A stretch of 36,864 nt of DNA, taken from contig JAFUDC010000157.1 of the NCBI GenBank assembly GCA_017459345.1, forward strand, positions 1 through 36,864, read 5' to 3'. The DNA comes from Eubacterium sp. GTDB taxonomy: Bacteria > Bacillota > Clostridia > Lachnospirales > Lachnospiraceae. A program made the position numbers and the translations under genes. This document shows, piece after piece, positions 15,405-23,674 of this stretch. Every line of letters starts with the position of its first letter. Position 1 is the first letter of the stretch. A model generated the notes under the pieces. The model saw only the letters and a list, made by a program, of their open reading frames with translations, searched no databases and was not told the origin of the DNA.

Positions 15405-15866
15405 ATGAATTATATGGACATTGTGTTATTGCACGGCAGCGATATCCTGGCATCCGAGCATATGCAGGAGGAGAAAAACTATATGCAGCATGGTTCCATC
15501 AGCGTTTATGCACATTCTGTCAACGTGGCCTGTACCTGTCTGATGATAAGCAGAAAGCTTCCCCTTGCCATGGATGAGAGATCCTTGGTCCGCGGGGCCC
15601 TGCTTCATGATTATTTTCTCTATGACTGGCATGACCCGGACCCTTCCCACAGACTCCATGGCTTCTATCATCCGGGAAAGGCCCTTAATAATGCTCTCAA
15701 AGACTTTCAATTAAATGATATCGAAAAAGACATGATTGTCAAGCATATGTTTCCCTTAACCCTTGTCCCGCCGAAATACAGGGAGAGCATCCTGATCTGT
15801 ATCGCTGATAAGCTTTGTGCTCTATGTGAAACCGGATCCCTGCCCTTTCTTTGCTTTCAGGATTAA
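15405..15866 (+). CDS. HD-domain putative phosphohydrolase
   Basis: Soluble protein of 153 residues with the metal-binding pattern of HD hydrolases: His37 in SVYAHSVNVA, His68-Asp69 in GALLHDYFLYDW, His89 in GFYHPG, His114 in VKHMFP and Asp135 in CIADKLCAL. HD enzymes cleave nucleotides, cyclic dinucleotides or other phosphoesters; the substrate cannot be told from the sequence. Two in-frame ATGs are close (15405 and 15414); the first has only a distant AGGAAGG, so the start is uncertain by three codons. The stop codon overlaps the 3' end of the opposite-strand spoVAC by 4 bases, with no terminator between. Confidence 0.85.
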   Translation: MNYMDIVLLHGSDILASEHMQEEKNYMQHGSISVYAHSVNVACTCLMISRKLPLAMDERSLVRGALLHDYFLYDWHDPDPSHRLHGFYHPGKALNNALKDFQLNDIEKDMIVKHMFPLTLVPPKYRESILICIADKLCALCETGSLPFLCFQD

Positions 15867-16318
15867 AGAAACATTTTCATCAGCCAATAAAGCAGGCCTA
15901 TAAGCCAGCTGGAGAGAAGGCCATATAAGATGACCGGACCTGCAATGGTAAAGATTTTTACGCCAATGCCGTAAACCTGGCCTTCCTTCTGATACTCGAT
16001 TGCAGCGGAAGCTACCGAGTTGGCAAAACCGGTAACCGGTACCAGGGTTCCGGCTCCGCACCATCTGGCCAGTTTGCCGTAAAGCTGAAAGCCGGTCAGA
16101 ATCACACTGAGCAGGATAAGGCATATGCTCGTGGCAATGGCTGCATTCTCCTGGCTTAATTCCAGCCTGGACAGGCATATCTGCCGGATCAGCTCGCCCA
16201 GCAGACATATTAATCCCCCCGAAACAAAGGCACGCCGGCAGTTCTTTAAGCTGCTGAAGCTTGGAGTAGCCTTCTTCACTCGATCTGCATATTCCTCATT
16301 TGTCGGTTCTCTTCTCAT
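15863..16318 (-). CDS. spoVAC: stage V sporulation protein AC (SpoVAC)
   Basis: Integral membrane subunit of the SpoVA dipicolinate channel, reported to be mechanosensitive in Bacillus. The product of 151 residues has a basic/acidic N-terminus and about four membrane segments. Family-typical stretches are GTLVPVTGFANSVASAAIE, KEGQVYGIGVKIFTIAGPV and ILYGLLSSWLIGLLY. GAGGTAAGAAG precedes the ATG. It follows spoVAB by 26 bases as the last gene of the sigF-spoVA run. spoVAD is not downstream as is usual; a converging HD-domain gene overlaps its end by 4 bases. Confidence 0.95.
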   Translation of the reverse strand: MRREPTNEEYADRVKKATPSFSSLKNCRRAFVSGGLICLLGELIRQICLSRLELSQENAAIATSICLILLSVILTGFQLYGKLARWCGAGTLVPVTGFANSVASAAIEYQKEGQVYGIGVKIFTIAGPVILYGLLSSWLIGLLYWLMKMFL

Positions 16319-16344
16319 CTTCTTACCTCATTATAACTCTTTTA

Positions 16345-16785
16345 TCAGCGAAACATAACCATCTGCAGCAGACTCCCTGCACATTTTCCAAGGGCAAAGG
16401 CAAAGACGAACCAGGGAAAGCCTTTGCGCATCTTAAGCCGTCTGGAAAGAATAGGAATAACATTGACTACTTCGGCCAGGGCACCTGCAAGGCATCCGAT
16501 AAATATACCCCCGAAGAGGGCTGTTATGTCAAGCAGGGCAGTAGATATCCGATAAGGGAGGATGGACAGGTCCGGCTGCCAGACAGAAACCAGATTCATG
16601 AGGATAAGCCCCAAGGCAAGACTGTTTTCATAAGTAACCACATAATCTGCAGTTCTGGTGACAGATGCCAGTCTTGGGATAATCCCAATCAGGGAAATAA
16701 AGGCAAAGAATCCTCCCGCCACGGCAAAGCCGGCAGCCAGAGCCGTCCAGGAAAGAAATAGTCTACTCATGATCCATATCCACAT
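16345..16785 (-). CDS. spoVAB: stage V sporulation protein AB (SpoVAB)
   Basis: Small hydrophobic protein of the SpoVA channel operon, 146 residues with about four membrane segments. It matches SpoVAB by GGFFAFISLIGIIPRLA near the start and EVVNVIPILSRRLKM in the second half. The start is taken as the ATG at 16783-16785, which has GGAGGAG 4 bases upstream and overlaps the end of spoVAA by 23 bases; the ATG at 16770 (MSRLFLSW) matches the Bacillus N-terminus better but lacks a well-placed ribosome binding site. A start further upstream is not supported. Confidence 0.9.
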   Translation of the reverse strand: MWIWIMSRLFLSWTALAAGFAVAGGFFAFISLIGIIPRLASVTRTADYVVTYENSLALGLILMNLVSVWQPDLSILPYRISTALLDITALFGGIFIGCLAGALAEVVNVIPILSRRLKMRKGFPWFVFAFALGKCAGSLLQMVMFR

Positions 16786-17407
16786 CAAGCTCCTCCCCGT
16801 TTCTCTCTGCATCCAGGACAAATGTCTGGTTTAAGTCCCTCTCATAAAGCCTCATCTGTACCTGAATCGGTGTGGGTTCATCTGCCACCTTTCCTCCCGG
16901 AATGTGATTGAAGAACAGGAATATGCCCACAGTAAGCCCTACAGAGTAGAAGAAAGCCATAAATGTCGGCCCGCTAACTTCCGTTCCGGTAAATATCCTG
17001 TAGTAATTCTGAAAGATTCGGATCAGTTCTACATCATAGTTGTATTCCATGATAGAAACTCCGGATCCCAGAAAACAGGTCAGACAGATAAAAAGAATCC
17101 GCAGATTTCTTACATGGGGAGATACTTCCATGTCCGGAGGCTTATAACAGACTACCAGGTCCCGGGCTCCGATACTGCGCACTTCACTACCGGGGACCCT
17201 CTCCCTGATTGCCCGGATCAGGACCAGCACAGAGATAAAAGCCCTGCCCTTATCCTTCTTTGCAAATGTATGGATATGGAGATCCCTGATCATCTCTTCC
17301 AGCTCTCTGTCTCCGCAGTATACTGATGCCACATCCCCGATATGAACTTGATGGCTGCGCAGATAGCTGGCTTCCTCTGCTTTCAGATAGATTATCGAGC
17401 CTGTCAT
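16763..17407 (-). CDS. spoVAA: stage V sporulation protein AA (SpoVAA)
   Basis: Membrane-linked SpoVA protein of 214 residues, similar to Bacillus SpoVAA in size and plan. The N-terminal soluble domain of about 95 residues begins with IYLKAEEASYLRSHQVHIGD, followed by two membrane segments at about 102-121 and 148-168 and a short charged tail. SpoVAA and SpoVAB are absent from many Clostridium species but present here. AAAGGG lies 9 bases before the ATG. The gene is separated from sigF by 120 bases that hold a terminator and a sigma-G-like promoter, so spoVAA-AB-AC can be expressed apart from sigF. Confidence 0.92.
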   Translation of the reverse strand: MTGSIIYLKAEEASYLRSHQVHIGDVASVYCGDRELEEMIRDLHIHTFAKKDKGRAFISVLVLIRAIRERVPGSEVRSIGARDLVVCYKPPDMEVSPHVRNLRILFICLTCFLGSGVSIMEYNYDVELIRIFQNYYRIFTGTEVSGPTFMAFFYSVGLTVGIFLFFNHIPGGKVADEPTPIQVQMRLYERDLNQTFVLDAERNGEELDVDMDHE

Positions 17408-17443
17408 TTACGCATTTCCCTTTCCATTTTTTACACTTTCCCA

Positions 17444-17471
17444 AAAAAGAGGAGGAAACATTCCTCTTTTT
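17444..17471 (-). terminator. intrinsic terminator between sigF and spoVAA
   Basis: On the minus strand AAAAAGAGGA pairs with TCCTCTTTTT (10 base pairs, 8-base loop) and the T-run continues to six. It ends the spoIIAA-spoIIAB-sigF transcript, and is also within the leader of the transcript from the sigma-G-like promoter just upstream. Confidence 0.8.
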
Positions 17472-17482
17472 GAGTATGCAGA

Positions 17483-17511
17483 TAGTATGTACTTTTGAGC
17501 CCGGTTTATAC
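17483..17511 (-). promoter_or_regulatory. candidate sigma-G (forespore) promoter of spoVAA-AB-AC
   Basis: Minus-strand -35 GTATA (17507-17511), 17-base spacer, -10 CATACTA (17483-17489). The -10 is a perfect match to the Bacillus sigma-G consensus and the -35 fits gnATR. Location between sigF and spoVAA and the known sigma-G control of spoVA support it. Confidence 0.6.
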
Positions 17512-17527
17512 ATGAGCTGTCTAAAAT

Positions 17528-18250
17528 CTACCGTCTCCTGTCTGCTTCCCTCAGCTTTTTCAGTATTTTTTTCTCCATCCTCGACACCTGTACCTGGGAT
17601 ATTCCCATTTCCCCTGCGAGAACTGTCTGGGTTTTCCCCTGAAAATATCGCTGCCTGATCAGGGATTGCTCTTCTGCTGTCAATGTCGACAGGAGCTGGT
17701 CCAGATAAAGACGCCTTTCCATATGACCTATTTCATCATGGCTGCTAACCAGTCTGTCCTCCAGACAGATTTCATCCCCGTCTCCCTGATAGATTACCTG
17801 ATGCAGGGATCGAACCTCCTGGCCGGATTCCATTGCCATCAGAATATCTTCGCGGCTCAGATTCAGGCTGCGGGACAGCTCGTCAATAGTTGGCTCCTCC
17901 AGGTCTTCCTTCTTGCAGCGCTCTTTCTCCTTATATATTCTGTAAGAGATTTCCTTCAGAGTCCGGCTCACTTTCATGATCCCGTCATCCCTTATATATC
18001 TTCTGATTTCCCCCATGATCAATGGAACGGCATAGGTGGACAGTCGTACTTCCCTGTCAAAATCAAAGTTGTCGATACATTTGAGCAGTCCGATAGTTCC
18101 AATCTGGAAGAGATCATCAAGGTCGTATCCTCTTCCCTGAAAACGCCTGGCCACACTCCAGATAAGTCCGGCATTCTCCTCCACCAGCTGGCTGCGTGCT
18201 TTGCTGCTTCCTTCTTTAGCCTGTCTGATTAATTCACAGGTCCGCTCCAC
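17528..18250 (-). CDS. sigF: RNA polymerase sporulation sigma factor SigF
   Basis: Forespore-specific sigma factor of 240 residues. Region 2 reads YDLDDLFQIGTIGLLKCIDN with the DNA-melting part TYAVPLIMGEIRRYIRDDG; region 3 is around 110-150; region 4.2 ends with the helix-turn-helix TVLAGEMGISQVQVSRMEK. Assignment to SigF rather than SigG rests on its place directly after spoIIAB. The start is GTG, overlapping the spoIIAB TAG by one base (TAGTG), with a G-rich site GGGGGG upstream. In known systems SpoIIAB holds this factor inactive until SpoIIAA releases it. A terminator follows. Confidence 0.96.
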   Translation of the reverse strand: MERTCELIRQAKEGSSKARSQLVEENAGLIWSVARRFQGRGYDLDDLFQIGTIGLLKCIDNFDFDREVRLSTYAVPLIMGEIRRYIRDDGIMKVSRTLKEISYRIYKEKERCKKEDLEEPTIDELSRSLNLSREDILMAMESGQEVRSLHQVIYQGDGDEICLEDRLVSSHDEIGHMERRLYLDQLLSTLTAEEQSLIRQRYFQGKTQTVLAGEMGISQVQVSRMEKKILKKLREADRRR

Positions 18251-18711
18251 TATCTGCCCCCCATCCTTTTGGTCAGATATACCCTGGTCCCTCGGCCTGG
18301 TTCGCTGATAACTTCAAGATGATCGGAGAAGGCTTCCATAAAGGTAAACCCCATCCCTGACCTTTCCCCGCTGGTATCCGTTGTATAGAGGGGTTCCATG
18401 GATTTTTCGATATCCCTGATTCCGATTCCAAAATCTGTCACGACAACTTTTACCCTTGATTCATCGCGGCTTAGTTCCATCTCAATGTCTCCCTCTGACT
18501 CCGGATAGGCATGCAGGATAGCATTGGTCACTGCCTCTGACACAGCGGTTTTAAAATCCATAAGTTCCTCCAGAGTAGGGTCGGAGACTGCTGCATATGC
18601 CGCTGCCAGCGTCCGGCCGATGCTCTCATTTTCAGGGATACTTAGAAAAGTTAACCGCACAGTATTATGATTCACGGGCTTAGCTCTGGATCCTGTATCT
18701 TCCGCGCTCAT
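18250..18711 (-). CDS. spoIIAB: anti-sigma-F factor/kinase SpoIIAB
   Basis: GHKL-fold serine kinase of 153 residues that binds SigF and phosphorylates SpoIIAA. The ATP-site boxes are visible: N box SEAVTNAILHAYPE, G1 VTDFGIGIRD and G2 SGERSGMGFTFMEAF. It is about ten residues longer than Bacillus SpoIIAB, all at the N-terminus. ATG overlaps the spoIIAA stop as ATGA, which supports this start, although an internal GTG 12 codons later would give the Bacillus-like length. Confidence 0.96.
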   Translation of the reverse strand: MSAEDTGSRAKPVNHNTVRLTFLSIPENESIGRTLAAAYAAVSDPTLEELMDFKTAVSEAVTNAILHAYPESEGDIEMELSRDESRVKVVVTDFGIGIRDIEKSMEPLYTTDTSGERSGMGFTFMEAFSDHLEVISEPGRGTRVYLTKRMGGR

Positions 18712-19043
18712 TCATAGACCTCCTTCATCTCTTCTATCGTATTCAGTATGATAACATGGCTCAAAATCCCGGACATTTCCCACATCCTGCTGATGATGTG
18801 GTTCCCGCCAAAAAGAAAAACTCTGCCGCTTACTATCTCCATCTCCCTGACCCTTCCCAGGATAAGTCCGATTCCTGAGCTGTCCATAAAACTGGTCTCC
18901 GAAAAATCAAATATAATATCTCTGATCAGAGAACGCATAAATTCCATCTCCATCTCTTTCCTGACCTTCTCCGCCTGATAGTGATCAATCTCACGGGGCA
19001 GCCGGACCACCAGACACTGGTGCTTAACATGACAATATCCCAT
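18708..19043 (-). CDS. spoIIAA: anti-sigma-F factor antagonist SpoIIAA
   Basis: STAS-domain protein of 111 residues that, when unphosphorylated, displaces SigF from SpoIIAB. The phosphorylation site motif FMDSSGIGLILGR (52-64) has the conserved Ser56. Length matches the family. The ATG has a near-perfect AGGAGG with 8-base spacing. It is the first gene of the run spoIIAA-spoIIAB-sigF; no clear sigma-H promoter could be placed upstream, but a large hairpin lies at 19097-19143. Confidence 0.96.
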   Translation of the reverse strand: MGYCHVKHQCLVVRLPREIDHYQAEKVRKEMEMEFMRSLIRDIIFDFSETSFMDSSGIGLILGRVREMEIVSGRVFLFGGNHIISRMWEMSGILSHVIILNTIEEMKEVYE

Positions 19044-19096
19044 CTTGAATACCTCCTCTCCAAAACAGGTAGTTTTTTTGACTAATGTTGTCGGAT

Positions 19097-19143
19097 GCCC
19101 GATCTTGTACCTCTCTTGCTTTGCAATCGAGACAAGATCCGGC
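19097..19143 (-). other. large hairpin upstream of spoIIAA
   Basis: On the minus strand GCCGGATCTTGT pairs with ACAAGATCGGGC (11 of 12 positions), and inside it CTC/GAG and TTGC/GCAA pair around an AAA loop. No T-run follows on either strand, so it is not a standard terminator. It lies 54 bases before the spoIIAA ATG and after the terminator of the upstream gene. Confidence 0.5.
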
Positions 19144-19175
19144 TCCTTTGTACCGTAATGGTATCAAAGACAAAA

Positions 19176-19208
19176 AAATAAGTCCGACATAATCTGTCGA
19201 ACTTATTT
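19176..19208 (-). terminator. terminator of the zinc-ribbon/TPR gene
   Basis: On the minus strand a 14-bp stem with a single mismatch (19195-19208 with 19176-19189, 5-base loop) is followed by TTTTTTT. It lies 10 bases after the stop codon of the upstream gene and separates it from spoIIAA. Confidence 0.85.
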
Positions 19209-19217
19209 CGATTTTAA

Positions 19218-20714
19218 TTATTCTTCCGAATCGTCTGCGTCACCGCCATCATCGCTGTCCCCTGAATCATCTGAATCCTGGGAGCTTTCTGTATCGCTGC
19301 CCCCGTTCTTATGCTTGGCTGCTTCCTCGATGGCATCCTTCTTCTGCAGGTCAAGACCATAATTGGCCGCCTTGCGGATCAGATCCTCATCACCGGAATT
19401 GTTGATGATATCATAGAGGTACGGATAGGCAGTATCTGTATCTCCCAGACGCTTATAACACATGGCAATCAGGTAGAGGGTCTCATAGCTCTTCTCATAC
19501 TTGTAGGAAGCTTCCAGGTCCTTCTTGGCTTCCTCATACTTGTAGGTATCATAGAGAGCCTGGCCGCTCTCATAGAGCTGGGCAGCAGCTCTTGGAGATG
19601 CATTATCCTTCATGGTCTTATAAATCTGTTTGGATGTTTTTGACGGGAGAGAATCTGCATCAATCTTGGAGAGTTCTCCGGCGCACTTCTCATAATCACT
19701 CTGCTCGTATGCCTGGAGAGCCTTCAGGAGACTGTCGTACATGCTGTCCTCTCCATCAGATCCTTCATAAACCTTAAGGCTCTTATTCAGGGACTTGTTC
19801 TTCTTCTCCAGGGAGGCTTTATCATCCTGAAGCTGGGCAATCTCCCCATCCTTCTTGTTGACGGTCTCCTTGTACTCTTTCTTCAGGTTGTTGTAATCCA
19901 CACTGACACCGGCTCTGACACTGGGAATAACCAGCACGAACATGACAATGACACCGATGGCAAGACCAATAAGCATATATACAAACTGCTTCCAGGTCTC
20001 CTTATTGGGATCTTCATAGTGGTCTACCGGCCTCACGTTCCTCAGATTGTCATTATCCTTGGATCTGATCTCTGTCGGAATCTTATCCAGAGATGGAGCC
20101 TTGCCCTCGCCGATCTCAATCAGATAACGGCGGGCTGTGGTATTGTAATTATCCACCGCCAAGGCATTATTCAAATCATTCTTAGCCTCTTCCTTATCTC
20201 CGGCACGCATGTGCAGGAGAGCAAAAAGCAGATGCCCCCTCACAAAATTCGGGGTGAGACTTAAAACCTTCTTGATCTGGATCATAGCCAGATCATCGCT
20301 GCCCTGCTTGGCATAAGAAAGAGCCAGGTTGAACTTCTTGGCAGTCTCATTGATTTCCTCAAAGATTGCAGGATGTTCATCCATCTCCTTAATGTAAAGG
20401 TTAGCCGCGTTCTCCTCCACGTTGTTCAGCCTGGAGCTGATCTGCCACTGGATATAGGCCTTGCCCTTCTCACCCATCTCATTATAGACCAGACCGAGGA
20501 GATTGCGGGCATCCTTATGTGCTTTGTTATAGGTTAATGCCTTTTTAAGCTGTATGATTGCACCGCTCAGATCCCTCATCTGTACCTTCTCAAGACCGAT
20601 GTTGTAGTGATAATTAGCGGTATTATGCGCTTTGGCAATATGCTTGTTGTTAAAACCGCAGCCGGTGCAGAATCCATCCGCACCTACATTACGGCCACAT
20701 CTTATGCATTTCAT
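19218..20714 (-). CDS. membrane-anchored zinc-ribbon and TPR protein
   Basis: Protein of 498 residues with a clear layered plan. Residues 1-20 are a zinc ribbon (Cys3, Cys6, Cys16, Cys19 in MKCIRCGRNV and FCTGCG). About 30-200 are tetratricopeptide-type helical repeats (NIGLEKVQMRDLSGAIIQL, FNLALSYAKQGSDDLAM). One membrane helix spans about 244-265, followed by a coiled coil at 273-316 and a second set of helical repeats at about 330-470. The tail is a Ser/Asp/Glu run. The cytosolic and external repeat domains on one helix suggest a scaffold across the membrane. The start is the ATG with AGGAGG 6 bases upstream, so the upstream ten residues of the open frame are left out. Function is unknown. 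It is preceded 39 bases upstream by a 49-residue protein gene. Confidence 0.88.
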   Translation of the reverse strand: MKCIRCGRNVGADGFCTGCGFNNKHIAKAHNTANYHYNIGLEKVQMRDLSGAIIQLKKALTYNKAHKDARNLLGLVYNEMGEKGKAYIQWQISSRLNNVEENAANLYIKEMDEHPAIFEEINETAKKFNLALSYAKQGSDDLAMIQIKKVLSLTPNFVRGHLLFALLHMRAGDKEEAKNDLNNALAVDNYNTTARRYLIEIGEGKAPSLDKIPTEIRSKDNDNLRNVRPVDHYEDPNKETWKQFVYMLIGLAIGVIVMFVLVIPSVRAGVSVDYNNLKKEYKETVNKKDGEIAQLQDDKASLEKKNKSLNKSLKVYEGSDGEDSMYDSLLKALQAYEQSDYEKCAGELSKIDADSLPSKTSKQIYKTMKDNASPRAAAQLYESGQALYDTYKYEEAKKDLEASYKYEKSYETLYLIAMCYKRLGDTDTAYPYLYDIINNSGDEDLIRKAANYGLDLQKKDAIEEAAKHKNGGSDTESSQDSDDSGDSDDGGDADDSEE

Positions 20715-20753
20715 ATATTTCCTCCTGTATCGCGGAATACTCACAAGCTTCAG

Positions 20754-20903
20754 CTACTCTTTCTTATCCTGGTCCAGCTCCTTGATCATCTCTTCCACAA
20801 GATCCGTAATATCCTTAACATCTTCCTCGAAAAGATCTGTCTCACCTACATCAACACCGACAGCAGGTTTAAACTTCTTAAGTTCAAGATTAAAATCTAT
20901 CAT
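20754..20903 (-). CDS. small acidic protein, 49 residues
   Basis: Short gene with a strong ribosome binding site (AGAGGAGG, 8 bases before the ATG), a promoter-like sequence just upstream and normal codon use. The product starts MIDFNLELKKFKPAVGVDVG and continues with Asp/Glu-rich helical sequence (DLFEEDVKDITDLVEEMI) ending in DKKE. It has no membrane segment and matches no family I know. It is followed 39 bases later by the zinc-ribbon/TPR gene and probably shares its transcript. Confidence 0.75.
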   Translation of the reverse strand: MIDFNLELKKFKPAVGVDVGETDLFEEDVKDITDLVEEMIKELDQDKKE

Positions 20904-20936
20904 AAAACGGTCCTCCTCTGACTCATATTCACTCTT

Positions 20937-20965
20937 ATAATAACTATTATTGATGGAAAAATCAA
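20937..20965 (-). promoter_or_regulatory. promoter of the small acidic protein and zinc-ribbon/TPR genes
   Basis: Minus-strand -35 TTGATT (20960-20965), 17-base spacer, -10 TATTAT (20937-20942), 33 bases before the ATG, in the gap after valS. Confidence 0.5.
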
Positions 20966-20992
20966 TCTTATTCTTGAAATAATGGTGTCTTC

Positions 20993-23632
20993 CTAGCGAA
21001 GCTGACTAAGCCGCTCTGCCACCTGCTGAGCCATGGCAGTATATCTGGCCAGCTTCTCCTTCTCTTCTTCCACCTTTGCGGCTGGTGCCTTACTGATAAA
21101 CTTCTCATTGTTCAGCATGCCATTTGCCCGCTTAATCTCTCCTGCCAGACGTTTTTCCTCTTTCTCAAGCCGTGCAATCTCCTTCTCCACATCCACAAGG
21201 TCTGCAAAAGGAATATAGATGACTGCATCCGGAATTACAGTTGACACCGCATCCTCAGCAATACCGGCCTTATCTGCCTGTACATAAACCTCGCTGGCAT
21301 AGCCCAGGGTAGCAAAGAATACCTTGGAATGCTCAAATACTGTGCGAATCTCTTCCTTCCCGGAAACTACATATACTGTGGCCTTGCGGCTGGGCGGAAC
21401 ATTCATATCCGCACGCATGTTTCGGATATTTCTTACTGCAGTCTTAATAATCTCAACTTCATTTTCCTCGGAGCTGAAATTATACTCCGGTCTGTATACC
21501 GGCCAGTCGGAAACCATGATGGATTCCTCTTCATCCTGCATGCTGCAGAAGATCTCCTCTGTAATAAATGGCATGTAGGGATGGAGAAGCTTTAAGGCTG
21601 TAATCAGGACAGTCTTTAAGGTATAGAGGGCTGCTGCCTTGGTCTGGTCCTCGTCATTGTAGAGACGTGGCTTAACCATCTCAATATACCAGTCACAGAA
21701 CTCTTCCCAGATAAAGTCATAGAGCTTGGCCACTGCGATACCCAGATCATAGTTCTCCATGTTCTCTGTGACCTCTGCTGTCAGGGTATTAGCCTTGGAC
21801 AGAATCCACTTATCAGCCGGGGTGAGGTCAGACAGAGTAACACCGGAAAGGTCTGCTTTTTCTATATTCATCAACATGAAACGGGATGCGTTCCATACCT
21901 TATTGGCAAAATTACGGCTGGCAAGAATCTTCTTCTCAGAGAAGCGCATGTCATTACCCGGAGCATTTCCCGTTACAAGGGTAAGACGAAGAGCGTCGGC
22001 ACCGTACTGATCGATCACTTCAAGAGGATCGATGCCATTACCCAGGGACTTGCTCATCTTCCGTCCCAGCTCGTCCCGAACCAGCCCGTGAATGAGAACA
22101 TCTGCAAAAGGAGACTTGCCGGTATGCTCATAGCCGGAGAATACCATACGGATTACCCAGAAGAAAATGATGTCGTATCCCGTTACCAGCACACTGGTGG
22201 GATAGAAGTAGTCAAGATCCTCCGTCTGCTCGGGCCATCCCAGGGTGGAAAACGGCCACAGGGCGCTTGAAAACCAGGTATCCAGCGTGTCCTCATCCTG
22301 ACGAAGATGACTGCATCCACACTTGGGGCAAACCTCCGGCATGGTCTTGCTTACCGTAATCTCCCCGCATTCATCACAATAATATGCCGGTATGCGGTGA
22401 CCCCACCAGAGCTGTCTGGAGATACACCAGTCACGGATATTCTCAAGCCAGTGGAGATAGGTTCGGTCAAAGTGAGCCGGCACGAAGCGGAGCTCACCAT
22501 TCTTTACCGCCTCTATGGCCGGCCTGGCCAGCTCTTCCATCTTAACAAACCACTGCTTCTTAACCATGGGCTCCACCGTAGTGTGGCAGCGGTCATGGGT
22601 TCCTACATTATGATTATGAGCTTCGATGCGGACCAGATAGCCTTCGCTTTCAAGCTGCTTTACGATTTCCTCCCTGGCCTCGTAGCGGTCCATGCCGGCA
22701 AATCTTCCGCCGTTTTCGTTGATGGTGCCATCATCGTTCATGATATTGATTTCCGGCAGGTTATGACGCTTTCCGACCTCAAAGTCATTGGGGTCGTGAG
22801 CCGGTGTGATCTTTACAGCGCCAGTTCCGAACTCCTTATCTACATAGGTATCTGCCACAATCGGAATCTCTCTGTTCATGATCGGGAGAAGGAGCTTCTT
22901 ACCAATCAGATCCCTGTACCTCTCGTCCTCGGGATGAACTGCCACTGCAGTATCTCCCAGCATGGTTTCCGGACGGGTAGTGGCAATCTCTATACACTGG
23001 TCTGTTCCTATAATAGGATAATTGATATGCCAGAAATGTCCGGCCTGATCCTCGTACTCTACCTCTGCATCAGAGATGGATGTCTGGCAGACCGGGCACC
23101 AGTTGATAATGCGGGATCCCCGGTAAATGTATCCCTTATCATGGAGACGGATGAATACCTCCTCTACCGCCCTGGAGCAGCCCTCATCCAGGGTGAACCG
23201 CTCTCTGTCCCAGTCTGCGGAAGATCCCAGCTTCTTTAACTGGCTGACGATACGTCCGCCGTATTCTTCCTTCCACTCCCAGGTTCTTTTCAGGAAGCCT
23301 TCTCTTCCCAGGTCATCCTTCTCAATGCCTTCTTCTTTTAATTTATTGATAACCTTCACTTCTGTGGCAATGCTGGCATGGTCAGTCCCCGGCTGCCACA
23401 GGGCGTTATAGCCCTGCATACGCTTAAAGCGGATCAGGATATCCTGCAGGGTATTATCCAGGGCATGGCCCATGTGAAGCTGTCCGGTTATATTAGGCGG
23501 CGGCATTACAATCGTGAAGGGCTTTCTGCTTCGGTCAACCTCTGCATGAAAGTACTTCTTATCCATCCACTTCTGATAGAGCCTGTCCTCAATCTCTGCA
23601 GGATTATAGGTTTTATTCATCTCTGTCGCCAT
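20993..23632 (-). CDS. valS: valyl-tRNA synthetase
   Basis: Class I synthetase of 879 residues that charges tRNA-Val and edits mischarged Thr. The HIGH signature is in [15 protein letters not shown] (53-56), the editing domain has [11 protein letters not shown], a zinc-type CDECGE...CPKCGC cluster lies near 419-440, and KMSKS is at 525-529. The C-terminus from about 810 is a coiled-coil arm ([18 protein letters not shown]). AGGAGG lies 10 bases before the ATG. Unusually no T-box leader precedes it: only 42 bases separate it from the helical-repeat gene upstream, so it seems to be read from the long operon described below. Confidence 0.97.
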   Translation of the reverse strand: MATEMNKTYNPAEIEDRLYQKWMDKKYFHAEVDRSRKPFTIVMPPPNITGQLHMGHALDNTLQDILIRFKRMQGYNALWQPGTDHASIATEVKVINKLKEEGIEKDDLGREGFLKRTWEWKEEYGGRIVSQLKKLGSSADWDRERFTLDEGCSRAVEEVFIRLHDKGYIYRGSRIINWCPVCQTSISDAEVEYEDQAGHFWHINYPIIGTDQCIEIATTRPETMLGDTAVAVHPEDERYRDLIGKKLLLPIMNREIPIVADTYVDKEFGTGAVKITPAHDPNDFEVGKRHNLPEINIMNDDGTINENGGRFAGMDRYEAREEIVKQLESEGYLVRIEAHNHNVGTHDRCHTTVEPMVKKQWFVKMEELARPAIEAVKNGELRFVPAHFDRTYLHWLENIRDWCISRQLWWGHRIPAYYCDECGEITVSKTMPEVCPKCGCSHLRQDEDTLDTWFSSALWPFSTLGWPEQTEDLDYFYPTSVLVTGYDIIFFWVIRMVFSGYEHTGKSPFADVLIHGLVRDELGRKMSKSLGNGIDPLEVIDQYGADALRLTLVTGNAPGNDMRFSEKKILASRNFANKVWNASRFMLMNIEKADLSGVTLSDLTPADKWILSKANTLTAEVTENMENYDLGIAVAKLYDFIWEEFCDWYIEMVKPRLYNDEDQTKAAALYTLKTVLITALKLLHPYMPFITEEIFCSMQDEEESIMVSDWPVYRPEYNFSSEENEVEIIKTAVRNIRNMRADMNVPPSRKATVYVVSGKEEIRTVFEHSKVFFATLGYASEVYVQADKAGIAEDAVSTVIPDAVIYIPFADLVDVEKEIARLEKEEKRLAGEIKRANGMLNNEKFISKAPAAKVEEEKEKLARYTAMAQQVAERLSQLR

Positions 23633-23674
23633 TTGTTTATGTCCTCCTCTATAAAATATTACTGATTTCTTTTT

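Noticed and set aside
22307-23239. Plus-strand open frame of 310 codons opposite valS
   Set aside because: Antisense to well-conserved valS sequence with no family similarity; codon-structure shadow.
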